This document shows positions 45,102 through 53,004 of a stretch of DNA of 64,000 nucleotides, piece by piece (the stretch's first letter is position 1; each line of letters begins with the position of its first letter). The stretch is taken from positions 43,046 through 107,045 of the forward strand of contig CANLRN010000007.1 in assembly GCA_947493495.1 (NCBI GenBank), written 5' to 3'. The DNA comes from an uncultured Aquimarina sp. Its GTDB lineage: Bacteria; Bacteroidota; Bacteroidia; Flavobacteriales; Flavobacteriaceae. The position numbers and the translations under genes are program-made. The notes beneath the pieces were generated by a model. That model was given only the letters and a program-made list of their open reading frames with translations, did no database searches and was not told the origin of the DNA.

Positions 45102-46381
45102 ACAAAATATATAATCCAGATAAAAAAGAGTGGTCAATACTATTACAACGACCTACGCAAACCGTTGAAGATATTGAATCTACTGTGCTCGAAATATTTG
45201 ATGAAGTGAAATCTCTGGGAGATACAGCGATAACCAGATATACCGAAAAATTTGATAAGGTACATGTTGAAGATCTTATGGTATCTACCGAAGAAATAGA
45301 AGAAAGTACAAACGTAATTTCTACCAAGCTTAAAGAAGCTATTCAATTGGCTAAATCTAATATTGAAAAGTTTCATAAGGCACAAAAAACTAAAAAAATA
45401 CAAGTAGAAACGGTTGAAGGAGTATCTTGCTGGCAAGAAAAAAGACCAATTCAAAAAGTTGGGTTATATATCCCAGGAGGAACTGCTCCTTTATTTTCGA
45501 CAATCTTAATGCTGGCTGTTCCTGCCAATATTGCGGGTTGCAAAGAAATTGTATTGTGCTCACCTCCCAATAAAGAAGGAAAGATACATCCAGCTATTTT
45601 ATATGCTGCAGATCTTTGTGGAGTTACCAAAATATGTAAAGTTGGAGGTATTCAAGCCATTGCTGCACTGACTTTTGGGACAGAAACTATACCACAGGTA
45701 TATAAAATCTTTGGTCCAGGCAATCAGTTTGTAACTGTAGCTAAACAATTAGCAACCAAGTTTGGAGTAGCAATCGATATGCCAGCAGGACCAAGTGAAT
45801 TGCTTGTTGTGGCAGATGATACAGCAAATCCCGCTTTTGTAGCTTCAGATTTATTAAGTCAGGCAGAGCATGGTAAAGATAGCCAGGTGATATTGGTGTC
45901 TACTTCTAAAGAGATGATTCATCAAGTCGAAAAAGAAATTGAAAAACAACTCGATGTACTTCCTAGAAAGGAAATTGCAGAGACTGCAATATCAAATTCA
46001 AAAATGATATATGTAGAAAATGATACTATTGCTTTAGACTTAATTAATGAATATGGACCAGAGCATTTTATTGTTTGCGTAAAAAATGAAGAGTTTTATG
46101 TAGATACGATTCTAAATGCGGGTTCTGTATTTATAGGTAATTATACCCCAGAAAGCGCAGGAGATTATGCTTCTGGTACCAATCATACTCTACCAACTAA
46201 TGGATATGCAAAACAGTATAGTGGTGTAAATCTGGACAGTTTTATGAAATCCATGACATTTCAGAAAATATCAAAAGATGGAATTATAAATATAGGAAAC
46301 GCAATTGAGCTTATGGCAGAAGCAGAAGGATTACAAGCGCATAAAAATGCAGTAACATTACGATTAGAAAGTTTGAAATAA
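45098..46381 (+). CDS. hisD: Histidinol dehydrogenase
   Basis: Last enzyme of histidine synthesis (histidinol to histidine, NAD-dependent), 427 residues. The start is the ATG at 45098 (MNKIYNPDKKEW), which overlaps the GNAT stop; an upstream extension of 17 codons lies inside the GNAT gene and is not used. The signature region is present: QKVGLYIPGGTAPLFSTILM, DMPAGPSELLVVADD, SQAEHGKDSQVIL, and the C-terminal TNHTLPTNGYAKQYSGVN. Zinc-ligand Gln and His fall in SQAEHG. hisC follows after 4 bases. Confidence 0.97.
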   Translation: MNKIYNPDKKEWSILLQRPTQTVEDIESTVLEIFDEVKSLGDTAITRYTEKFDKVHVEDLMVSTEEIEESTNVISTKLKEAIQLAKSNIEKFHKAQKTKKIQVETVEGVSCWQEKRPIQKVGLYIPGGTAPLFSTILMLAVPANIAGCKEIVLCSPPNKEGKIHPAILYAADLCGVTKICKVGGIQAIAALTFGTETIPQVYKIFGPGNQFVTVAKQLATKFGVAIDMPAGPSELLVVADDTANPAFVASDLLSQAEHGKDSQVILVSTSKEMIHQVEKEIEKQLDVLPRKEIAETAISNSKMIYVENDTIALDLINEYGPEHFIVCVKNEEFYVDTILNAGSVFIGNYTPESAGDYASGTNHTLPTNGYAKQYSGVNLDSFMKSMTFQKISKDGIINIGNAIELMAEAEGLQAHKNAVTLRLESLK

Positions 46382-46385
46382 AAAC

Positions 46386-47435
46386 ATGAATGCAGCACAA
46401 TTTGACATAAATAACTTAACACGTGAAAACGTAAAAAGCTTAAAACCTTATTCCTCTGCACGTGATGAATATGTTTCTGATGGGTCTGAAATGATATTTC
46501 TTGATGCTAATGAAAATCCATATGAAAATGGCGTGAATAGATATCCAGATCCACAACAACGAACTCTTAAGAAAGTTTTAGCGGATCAAAAAGAAGTTAC
46601 TGTTGATAATGTTTTATTGGGTAACGGAAGTGACGAGGTTTTAGATTTGATTTTTAGAGCTTTTTGTGAACCTAAATTAGATAATATCATTACGTTACCG
46701 CCAACATATGGTATGTATAAAGTATTAGCAAACATTAATAATATTGCAGAACGAGAAGTATTACTTACTAAAACTTTTGAACCAAATGTTCCTGAAATAC
46801 TGGATAAAGTAGATGAGCAAACAAAAATTATCTTTTTGTGTTCCCCCAATAATCCAACAGGGAATTCATTTTCTGAGGAAAATGTCATTCAGATCATAGA
46901 AAGCTTTAAAGGCTTAGTTGTGATTGATGAAGCTTATATTGATTTTTCTAATCACCCGAGTTGGATTCTTAAATTAGAGGAATATCCTAATTTGATAGTT
47001 ACTCAAACATTGTCTAAAGCCTATGGAATGGCAGGAATTCGATTAGGACTGTGTTATGCCTCTAAAGAAATTATTGAAATACTCAATAAGATCAAACCAC
47101 CCTATAATGTAAATGAACTCACACAACAGAAAGCTCTTCATAGGGTCTTAGATGTTACGGCAATAACGTCAGAGGTTCAACATATTTTAGATGAAAGAAA
47201 AAAAATAATAGCTTCTTTAAAAGAAGTGTCATTTATCCAAGAAATCTATCATACAGATGCTAATTTTGTGTTGGTTAAGGTAGATGATGCAAATAAACGA
47301 TATGAGCAGTTGTTACAAAAAGGTATTGTAGTACGTAATCGTAACACACAACCTCTTTGCGAGAATACACTGCGATTTACTGTAGGAACATCAATCGAAA
47401 ATGAGAAATTAATGAAAGTTTTAAAACAATTATAA
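46386..47435 (+). CDS. hisC: Histidinol-phosphate aminotransferase
   Basis: PLP enzyme of 349 residues converting imidazole acetol phosphate and glutamate to histidinol phosphate. The signatures are FLDANENPYENGVNRYPDPQ, LLGNGSDEVLDLIFRAF, CSPNNPTGNSF, VIDEAYIDFSNHPSW and TQTLSKAYGMAGIRLG with the Schiff-base lysine. It begins 4 bases after hisD and ends 49 bases before hisB, placing it in the same transcript. Confidence 0.97.
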   Translation: MNAAQFDINNLTRENVKSLKPYSSARDEYVSDGSEMIFLDANENPYENGVNRYPDPQQRTLKKVLADQKEVTVDNVLLGNGSDEVLDLIFRAFCEPKLDNIITLPPTYGMYKVLANINNIAEREVLLTKTFEPNVPEILDKVDEQTKIIFLCSPNNPTGNSFSEENVIQIIESFKGLVVIDEAYIDFSNHPSWILKLEEYPNLIVTQTLSKAYGMAGIRLGLCYASKEIIEILNKIKPPYNVNELTQQKALHRVLDVTAITSEVQHILDERKKIIASLKEVSFIQEIYHTDANFVLVKVDDANKRYEQLLQKGIVVRNRNTQPLCENTLRFTVGTSIENEKLMKVLKQL

Positions 47436-47484
47436 AAAATCCTTAGTATACTTTCCTTTTAGGAGAGGGCTATGGTAAGGGCGT

Positions 47485-48621
47485 ATGAAAAAGAAAGTAC
47501 TATTTATTGATCGTGATGGAACGATCATCAAAGAAACCGTAGATGAACAGATTGATGCATTTGAAAAAATGATTTTCTATCCTAAAGCATTTACATATTT
47601 AGGTAAAATAGCTCAGGAATTAGATTATGAACTAGTAATGATTACCAATCAAGATGGATTGGGGACAGATGTATTTCCTGAAGATACGTTTTGGCCTGTA
47701 CATAATTTTATTTTGAAATCTTTTGAAAATGAAGGAGTCGTATTTGATAAAGTTTTTCTGGATAGGACTTTTCCGCATGAAAATGCAAACACTCGTAAAC
47801 CAGGTACAGGACTATTGACGGAGTATTTCTCAGAAGAGTATGATTTAGAAAACTCCTTTGTTATTGGAGATCGGTTAACTGATATGGAATTGGCAAAAAA
47901 CCTTGGCGCAAAGGGTTTTTTTATAAATGATAACACCAATTTAGGAACAGGAGAAATTACTGTTAAAAGAGATGAGTTGGATGCATATATCGCTTTAGAG
48001 TCAAATGATTGGGAAAAAATATATGAGTTTCTTAAACTAAAAGAAAGAGTAGCAGAAATTACAAGAAAAACAAACGAAACTGATATTTATATCAAATTAA
48101 ATCTTGATGGTACTGGTAAGAGTACTATTAGTACAGGATTAGACTTTTTTGATCATATGTTGGATCAAATAGCACGTCATGGACAGATGGATTTGGACAT
48201 CCAGGTCAAAGGAGATCTAGAAGTAGATGAGCATCATACAATAGAAGATACCGCAATTGCATTGGGAGAAGTATTCAGTACTGCTTTGGGAAATAAATTG
48301 GGTATAGAACGCTATGGATTCTGTTTGCCTATGGATGATTGTTTAGCACAGGTTGCGATAGATTTTGGAGGTAGAAATTGGCTAGTCTGGGAAGCAGATT
48401 TTAAACGAGAAATGATCGGTAAAATGCCTACAGAGATGTTTTATCATTTCTTTAAGTCGTTTACGGACGGAGCAAAGGCAAATCTCAATATAAAAGCCGA
48501 AGGAACAAATGAACATCATAAGATTGAAGCCATTTTTAAAGCATTTGCAAAAGCTATAAAAGTAGCTATTAAGAGAGATCCAGAAAAAATGATTTTACCA
48601 AGTACTAAAGGAGTGTTATAG
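47485..48621 (+). CDS. hisB: Bifunctional histidinol-phosphatase / imidazoleglycerol-phosphate dehydratase
   Basis: Fused enzyme of 378 residues. The N-terminal HAD phosphatase (about 1-165) has the nucleophile motif [19 protein letters not shown] and [18 protein letters not shown]; its HxH-type zinc loop is less clear ([16 protein letters not shown]). The C-terminal IGP dehydratase (about 185-378) has [27 protein letters not shown] and [18 protein letters not shown], holding the manganese-site histidines and acids. The fusion is shared with Enterobacteria and many Bacteroidota. Confidence 0.96.
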   Translation: MKKKVLFIDRDGTIIKETVDEQIDAFEKMIFYPKAFTYLGKIAQELDYELVMITNQDGLGTDVFPEDTFWPVHNFILKSFENEGVVFDKVFLDRTFPHENANTRKPGTGLLTEYFSEEYDLENSFVIGDRLTDMELAKNLGAKGFFINDNTNLGTGEITVKRDELDAYIALESNDWEKIYEFLKLKERVAEITRKTNETDIYIKLNLDGTGKSTISTGLDFFDHMLDQIARHGQMDLDIQVKGDLEVDEHHTIEDTAIALGEVFSTALGNKLGIERYGFCLPMDDCLAQVAIDFGGRNWLVWEADFKREMIGKMPTEMFYHFFKSFTDGAKANLNIKAEGTNEHHKIEAIFKAFAKAIKVAIKRDPEKMILPSTKGVL

Positions 48622-48719
48622 TACATAGTATAGAGTAGTCAGTATTGAGTACAGAGTTTTTTGTAAACAAAAACAGATACTTAATATTTTGTACTAATCA
48701 CTTAATACTAAATAATAAA
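48622..48719. repeat. AT-rich partly palindromic spacer in the his operon (hisB-hisH)
   Basis: 98 bases containing AGTATTGAGTACAGAG and, in reverse sense, TACTTAATATTTTGTACTAA and CACTTAATACTAAA. The same motifs recur around 49286-49318, 49719-49746 and 51269-51292 between other his genes. Confidence 0.45.
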
Positions 48720-49304
48720 ATGAAAATAGTAATCATAAATTACGGAGCAGGAAATATACAATCGATTAAGTTTGCTATACATCGATTAGGATACGAAGCT
48801 GTCTTGAGTGATAACCCCGAAGAGATAAAAAATGCTGATAAAGTTATTTTTCCTGGAGTTGGAGAAGCCAGTAGTGCTATGCGTAAATTAAAAACTTCTG
48901 GATTAGATACATTAATTCCTCAGTTAAGACAACCTGTATTGGGAATCTGTTTAGGCATGCAATTAATGTGTAACTATACAGAAGAAGGTGATACCAATGG
49001 ATTAGGTATTTTTGATGTAAATGTGGTTCGATTTAATTCCCAAGTAAAAGTACCGCAGATTGGATGGAATCAAATAAATAACCTGAAGTCGACTTTGTTT
49101 GCTGGCATCAATGAAGGTGAATATATCTATTTAGTTCATAGTTATTATGCTCCAATAATTCAAGATACCATTGCTCAGACAGATTATGGTCAATTATATT
49201 CTACAGCTTTACAAAAAGATAATTTTTATGGAACCCAATTTCATCCTGAAAAAAGCAGTACTGTAGGAGAGAAGATTTTAAATAATTTTTTTAGTATTAA
49301 GTAA
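48720..49304 (+). CDS. hisH: Imidazole glycerol phosphate synthase, glutaminase subunit HisH
   Basis: Glutaminase subunit of 194 residues that feeds ammonia to HisF. I chose the ATG at 48720 (MKIVIINYGAGNIQSIKFAI), the usual family start, over a frame extension at 48645. The catalytic triad is seen as LGICLGMQLMCNY (Cys near residue 80) and TQFHPEKSS (His, Glu near the C-terminus), with an intact oxyanion segment PGVGEASSAM. Its partner hisF lies 2 kb downstream, separated by the four-helix-bundle, hisA and DinB genes. Confidence 0.96.
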   Translation: MKIVIINYGAGNIQSIKFAIHRLGYEAVLSDNPEEIKNADKVIFPGVGEASSAMRKLKTSGLDTLIPQLRQPVLGICLGMQLMCNYTEEGDTNGLGIFDVNVVRFNSQVKVPQIGWNQINNLKSTLFAGINEGEYIYLVHSYYAPIIQDTIAQTDYGQLYSTALQKDNFYGTQFHPEKSSTVGEKILNNFFSIK

Positions 49305-49318
49305 TGAGTACAAAGTAT
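49286..49318 (+). repeat. Left inverted repeat flanking the four-helix-bundle gene
   Basis: TTTTTTTAGTATTAAGTAAT followed by GAGTACAAAGTAT. It overlaps the last codons of hisH and is the near reverse complement of 49719-49746 (differing by an approximately 5-base insertion and one or two substitutions). Confidence 0.6.
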
Positions 49319-49350
49319 ACAGCGTATCAGTGCCCTTAAGAATTAATAGA

Positions 49351-49719
49351 ATGAATAAATATAGAGAGTTAAAAATATGGAATAAAGCAATGGATTTTGT
49401 AGGACAAGTCTACTCGATAATGAAGTTATTACCGGAAGACGAAAAATTTGGCTTGGTATCTCAGATAAAAAGATGTAGTATTTCAATAGCATCGAATATT
49501 GCAGAAGGAGCGAGAAGAAATTCAAATAAAGAGTTTGTTCGTTTTTTGAGTAGTGCTAATGGCTCTACTACAGAATTAGAAACTCAATTACTATTAATTG
49601 TAAGATTAAAATTTGTTCTAAAAGAAAAGATTAATGTATTATTGAAATTATGCGAAGAAATTAAAAAAATGAATTACTCACTTCAAAGGAGTGTTGAGAA
49701 ATCTAAACTAATATCTTAA
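49351..49719 (+). CDS. Four-helix-bundle protein (S23 / 23S rRNA intervening-sequence type)
   Basis: Protein of 122 residues, predicted four long helices. It opens NKYRELKIWNKAMDFVGQVY and contains RCSISIASNIAEGARRNSNK and the FVRFLSSANGSTTELETQL segment, the hallmark of the S23/TIGR02436 family originally found in intervening sequences of 23S rRNA. The ATG at 49351 fits the family start. It interrupts the his operon between hisH and hisA and is bordered by inverted repeats at 49286-49318 and 49719-49746. The family forms pentamers; its biochemical role is not established. Expression with the his genes is likely. Confidence 0.9.
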   Translation: MNKYRELKIWNKAMDFVGQVYSIMKLLPEDEKFGLVSQIKRCSISIASNIAEGARRNSNKEFVRFLSSANGSTTELETQLLLIVRLKFVLKEKINVLLKLCEEIKKMNYSLQRSVEKSKLIS

Positions 49720-49746
49720 TACTTTGTACTTATTACTAGAAAAAAA
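49719..49746 (-). repeat. Right inverted repeat flanking the four-helix-bundle gene
   Basis: ATACTTTGTACTTATTACTA then GAAAAAAT; the near reverse complement of 49286-49318. It starts at the last base of the four-helix-bundle gene and ends at the first base of hisA. Confidence 0.6.
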
Positions 49747-50498
49747 TGAGAATAATACCAGCAATAGATATCATAGACGGAAAATGTGTCCGCCTTTCTA
49801 AAGGGGATTACAATACCAAAAAAATATATAATGAAAATCCATTAGAAGTTGCTAAGGAGTTCGAAGCTCATGGGATCCAGTATTTACATTTAGTAGATTT
49901 AGATGGAGCCAAGTCTAAACATATTGTAAATCACAGAATATTAGAACAGATTGCATCTAAAACGAATCTAAAAATTGATTTTGGCGGAGGGTTAAAAACC
50001 AATGATGATTTGCGCATAGCTTTTGATAGTGGAGCCAATCAGATCACAGGAGGAAGTATTGCGGTTAAAAATCCTGATATATTTAAATCTTGGGTGAATA
50101 AGTTTGGGAATGATAAAATTATTTTAGGAGCAGATGCACATAACGAAAAAATTGCAGTAAGTGGTTGGTTAGAAGAAAGTGATCAAGAGTTAATTCCTTT
50201 TATAAAAACATATCAGAAAGAAGGTGTTTCGTATGTAATATGTACGGATATCAGTAAAGACGGAATGTTAGAAGGGCCTTCTTTTGAGTTGTACAAAAAA
50301 ATAATAAATGAATGTCAATCTGAGCCTGTCGAAGACAATGTAGCTATAAAATTAATAGCATCAGGAGGGATTTCAACATTTGAAGAATTACCAAAACTAG
50401 CAGAATTGGGATGTGAAGGAACGATTATCGGTAAAGGTATTTATGAAAACAGAATTAGTCTGAAACAGTTAGAAAACTATATTCTTCAAGGAACTTGA
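49746..50498 (+). CDS. hisA: HisA isomerase (ProFAR isomerase) with an internal repeat insertion
   Basis: Phosphoribosylformimino-5-aminoimidazole carboxamide ribotide isomerase, 250 residues, a TIM barrel. The first catalytic Asp is in [20 protein letters not shown] and the second near [17 protein letters not shown]; the phosphate loop is [14 protein letters not shown]. Between the LYKKI helix and LIASGGIS the loop reads [15 protein letters not shown], about eight residues longer than in E. coli HisA. Its DNA (50314-50336) contains CTGAGCCTGTCGAAG, a widespread intergenic repeat core. The frame is kept and the motifs are intact, so the enzyme is probably active. Confidence 0.95.
   Translation: MRIIPAIDIIDGKCVRLSKGDYNTKKIYNENPLEVAKEFEAHGIQYLHLVDLDGAKSKHIVNHRILEQIASKTNLKIDFGGGLKTNDDLRIAFDSGANQITGGSIAVKNPDIFKSWVNKFGNDKIILGADAHNEKIAVSGWLEESDQELIPFIKTYQKEGVSYVICTDISKDGMLEGPSFELYKKIINECQSEPVEDNVAIKLIASGGISTFEELPKLAELGCEGTIIGKGIYENRISLKQLENYILQGT
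50314..50336 (+). repeat. CTGAGCCTGTCGAAG repeat copy inside hisA
   Basis: GTCAATCTGAGCCTGTCGAA plus GAC (50314-50336) matches the core of a short repeat that is very common between genes in Bacteroidota and other bacteria (CTGAGC(C/T)TGTCGAAG, from memory). Here it is in frame and encodes CQSEPVED. Confidence 0.65.
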
Positions 50499-50650
50499 TA
50501 CCTTAAAAGGAGGTAGGTCTAGAATAATACAAACTTTACGAAGAGAGTTTCCTTTAGATAGTATCAGTTTTATTGAAATACAAGACAGTAAGAAAGTTTA
50601 CAAATATCAAAATAAAAAATAGTTTTAAATATCATATAAAGATTAAAGTA

Positions 50651-51154
50651 GTGACTGAAGAATTTAAAGAACAGATCATATATAGACTAGATGAAAGTAT
50701 CAGAATGGTGACTATTAGTTTTGACGAGCTTTCTGAAGAAGATATATGGAAACGGTCTAATGAATCCTCTAATTGCATTGGTAATTTGATATTGCATTTA
50801 TGCGGAAATGTAACTCAATATATACTAGCTTCTTTAGGAAATAAAGAAGATAAAAGAGATCGGGATTCTGAGTTTGAAATCAAAGAAAAAGAAGGCTATA
50901 CTAAAAAAGTGATGCTATTAGAGCTTAAAAATACTGTTGAAAAAGCAAAACAAGTCATATCAGCTTGTACGGTTTCAGAATTAATGAGAAAAAGAGAAGT
51001 ACAAGGTTTTCTACTTTCAGGAATTGGAATAGCGATTCACGTAGTAGAACATTTGTCATACCATACAGGGCAAATTGCATTTTGGACCAAACAACTAAAA
51101 AATAAAGACTTAGATTTTTATGAGGGTATGAATCTAAATGCTAAGAATAAGTAA
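50651..51154 (+). CDS. DinB-like protein (DUF1572 type) within the his operon
   Basis: Protein of 167 residues if it starts at GTG 50651 (MTEEFKEQIIYRLDESIRMV); a TTG at 50573 would add 26 basic residues unlike the family. It forms a four-helix DinB fold with the metal-binding histidines suggested in GNLILHLCGNVTQY and IHVVEHLSYHTGQIAFWTK. DinB-fold proteins include bacillithiol- or mycothiol-dependent transferases and many of unknown role. It sits between hisA and hisF on the same strand, with gaps of about 150 bases on each side. Confidence 0.78.
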   Translation: MTEEFKEQIIYRLDESIRMVTISFDELSEEDIWKRSNESSNCIGNLILHLCGNVTQYILASLGNKEDKRDRDSEFEIKEKEGYTKKVMLLELKNTVEKAKQVISACTVSELMRKREVQGFLLSGIGIAIHVVEHLSYHTGQIAFWTKQLKNKDLDFYEGMNLNAKNK

Positions 51155-51302
51155 ACATGCAATTTAGTATAACTAAATCATCAAAAATGAATACTGCGGT
51201 TCGTCTTGCACTACAAAATACTTTGAGTTTTTCAAAGTATTTTGTCTCACCTCTTTTATATATAACTTTGTACTTAAGACTTAGTACTGTTAATCTAAAA
51301 TT

Positions 51303-52058
51303 ATGCTAACAAAAAGAATAGTTCCTTGTTTGGATATAAAAAACGGACGCACCGTAAAAGGAGTAAATTTTGTCGATTTACGTGATGCTGGTGATCCTGT
51401 AGAATTGGCTCAGATATATTCTGAAGCAGGAGCTGATGAATTGGTTTTTTTAGATATATCAGCAACAGAAGAAAGAAGAAAAACATTGGCAAAGCTAGTA
51501 TTGAGAGTTGCAGAGAAGGTAAATATACCTTTTACTGTTGGAGGAGGGATTGCTTCTGTAGAAGATGTAGATATTTTGTTGCAAAATGGAGCCGATAAGG
51601 TATCCGTAAATTCATCAGCTGTACGAAACCCAAATTTGATTAATGAGCTTTCTGCTAAGTTCGGTAGTCAATGCATTACGGTAGCTATTGATGCAAAACA
51701 AATAGACGGCGAATGGATTGTACATTTGGTAGGGGGTAAGGTACCTACAGAATTGAATTTATTTGCTTGGGCAAAAGAAGTAGAACAACGAGGAGCTGGC
51801 GAAATTTTATTTACATCGATGGATAATGATGGCACCAAAGATGGTTTTGCCAATGAAGCATTAGCTCGATTATCTAGGGAACTAAATATTCCTATTATTG
51901 CTTCTGGTGGCGCAGGTAATGTACAACATTTTGTAGATAGTTTTATAGATGGAAAAGCAGATGCAGCATTGGCTGCAAGTGTTTTTCATTTTAAAGAAAT
52001 AGAAATTAAAGATTTAAAAGAGGAATTGAAGAAAAACAAAATTCCTGTAAGATTATAA
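51303..52058 (+). CDS. hisF: Imidazole glycerol phosphate synthase, cyclase subunit HisF
   Basis: Cyclase of 251 residues, a TIM barrel. The opening [20 protein letters not shown] contains the first catalytic Asp, the second is in [15 protein letters not shown], and the phosphate loops are [13 protein letters not shown] and [13 protein letters not shown]. With HisH it makes IGP and AICAR, linking to purine synthesis. A spacer with the recurring ACTTTGTACTTAAGACTTAG motif lies just upstream (51269-51288). Confidence 0.97.
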   Translation: MLTKRIVPCLDIKNGRTVKGVNFVDLRDAGDPVELAQIYSEAGADELVFLDISATEERRKTLAKLVLRVAEKVNIPFTVGGGIASVEDVDILLQNGADKVSVNSSAVRNPNLINELSAKFGSQCITVAIDAKQIDGEWIVHLVGGKVPTELNLFAWAKEVEQRGAGEILFTSMDNDGTKDGFANEALARLSRELNIPIIASGGAGNVQHFVDSFIDGKADAALAASVFHFKEIEIKDLKEELKKNKIPVRL

Positions 52059-52143
52059 ATTAAGTAGTTAGATATTAGTAGTAAGTAAAATAGAATTCAC
52101 TTAAAGTATACCGATATCTCAATGCTCATACCTCATACTAAAT

Positions 52144-52740
52144 ATGAAAATAGATTTTAATAAAAATAACAACGGCCTAGTACCTGCTATCATTCAGGAT
52201 GTTACTACAAAAAATGTATTGATGCTAGGGTATATGAACGAAGAGGCTTATCAAAAAACGGTAGATACCAAAAAAGTTACTTTCTTTAGCAGAACAAAAA
52301 ATAGGTTGTGGACCAAGGGAGAAGAGAGTGGAAATTTTTTGAACTTGGTTGATATTAAAAATGATTGTGATAAAGACACCTTATTAGTTTTTGTAAATCC
52401 AGTAGGTCCTACTTGTCATACAGGATCGGATACTTGTTGGAATGGTGATAATACACAAACCTTTGGTTTTTTAACTACTTTAGAAAATACGATACAAAGC
52501 AGAAAAGAAAATCAAGAAGATGAAAAATCCTATGTAGCATCACTTTTTAGAAAAGGAATTAATAAAGTAGCTCAAAAAGTAGGAGAAGAAGCTGTAGAAG
52601 TTGTTATCGAAGCCAAGGATGACAATGATCAATTGTTTTTAGACGAAAGTGCAGATTTGCTTTTTCACTATTTGATTTTATTACAAGCTAAAGGATATAA
52701 ACTTAAAGATATTGTTCAGGTTTTAAAATCCAGATCTTAG
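52144..52740 (+). CDS. hisIE: Bifunctional phosphoribosyl-AMP cyclohydrolase / phosphoribosyl-ATP pyrophosphatase
   Basis: Fused enzyme of 198 residues. The HisI part (about 1-105) has LMLGYMNEEAYQKTVDTKKV, FFSRTKNRLWTKGEESGNFL and the metal site NDCDKDTLLVFV and CHTGSDTCW. The HisE part (about 110-198) has the MazG-like acids in KVGEEAVEVVIEAKDD and DESADLLFHYLILL. It catalyses the second and third steps of histidine synthesis and ends the operon. No strong terminator is seen directly after it. Confidence 0.97.
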   Translation: MKIDFNKNNNGLVPAIIQDVTTKNVLMLGYMNEEAYQKTVDTKKVTFFSRTKNRLWTKGEESGNFLNLVDIKNDCDKDTLLVFVNPVGPTCHTGSDTCWNGDNTQTFGFLTTLENTIQSRKENQEDEKSYVASLFRKGINKVAQKVGEEAVEVVIEAKDDNDQLFLDESADLLFHYLILLQAKGYKLKDIVQVLKSRS

Positions 52741-52952
52741 TTTTTAGTTCTTAATGGAATATAGTTAGTTTTTATACTATTTATGTATAAAGAGAATAAA
52801 TGATTTTGTTAAATTGTTAATATCTTTATTGTTATTAACAAAAAATATTCTTCTTGTATTTTAATCGGTAATTTCTCTTTAATTACTGATTGTCAATTTA
52901 CTATAACCAATCACTTCAACAATCGATAAAATACAAAATTCTTCGACGAAAA

Positions 52953-52982
52953 TTGTTTTATTAACATTTTTTTTTATATTTG
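52953..52982 (+). promoter_or_regulatory. Bacteroidota promoter of the T9SS surface-protein cassette
   Basis: TTG at 52953-52955, a 19-base spacer, then TATATTTG at 52975-52982 match the Bacteroidota -33/-7 consensus (TTTG/TAnnTTTG). The first gene starts 22 bases downstream. Confidence 0.72.
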
Positions 52983-53004
52983 TCACTTAAAACTTAAAAA
53001 TTTG

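Noticed and set aside
48645..48719. Upstream extension of hisH
   Set aside because: The residues come from the repeat-like spacer; HisH proteins start at MKIVIINYGAGN.
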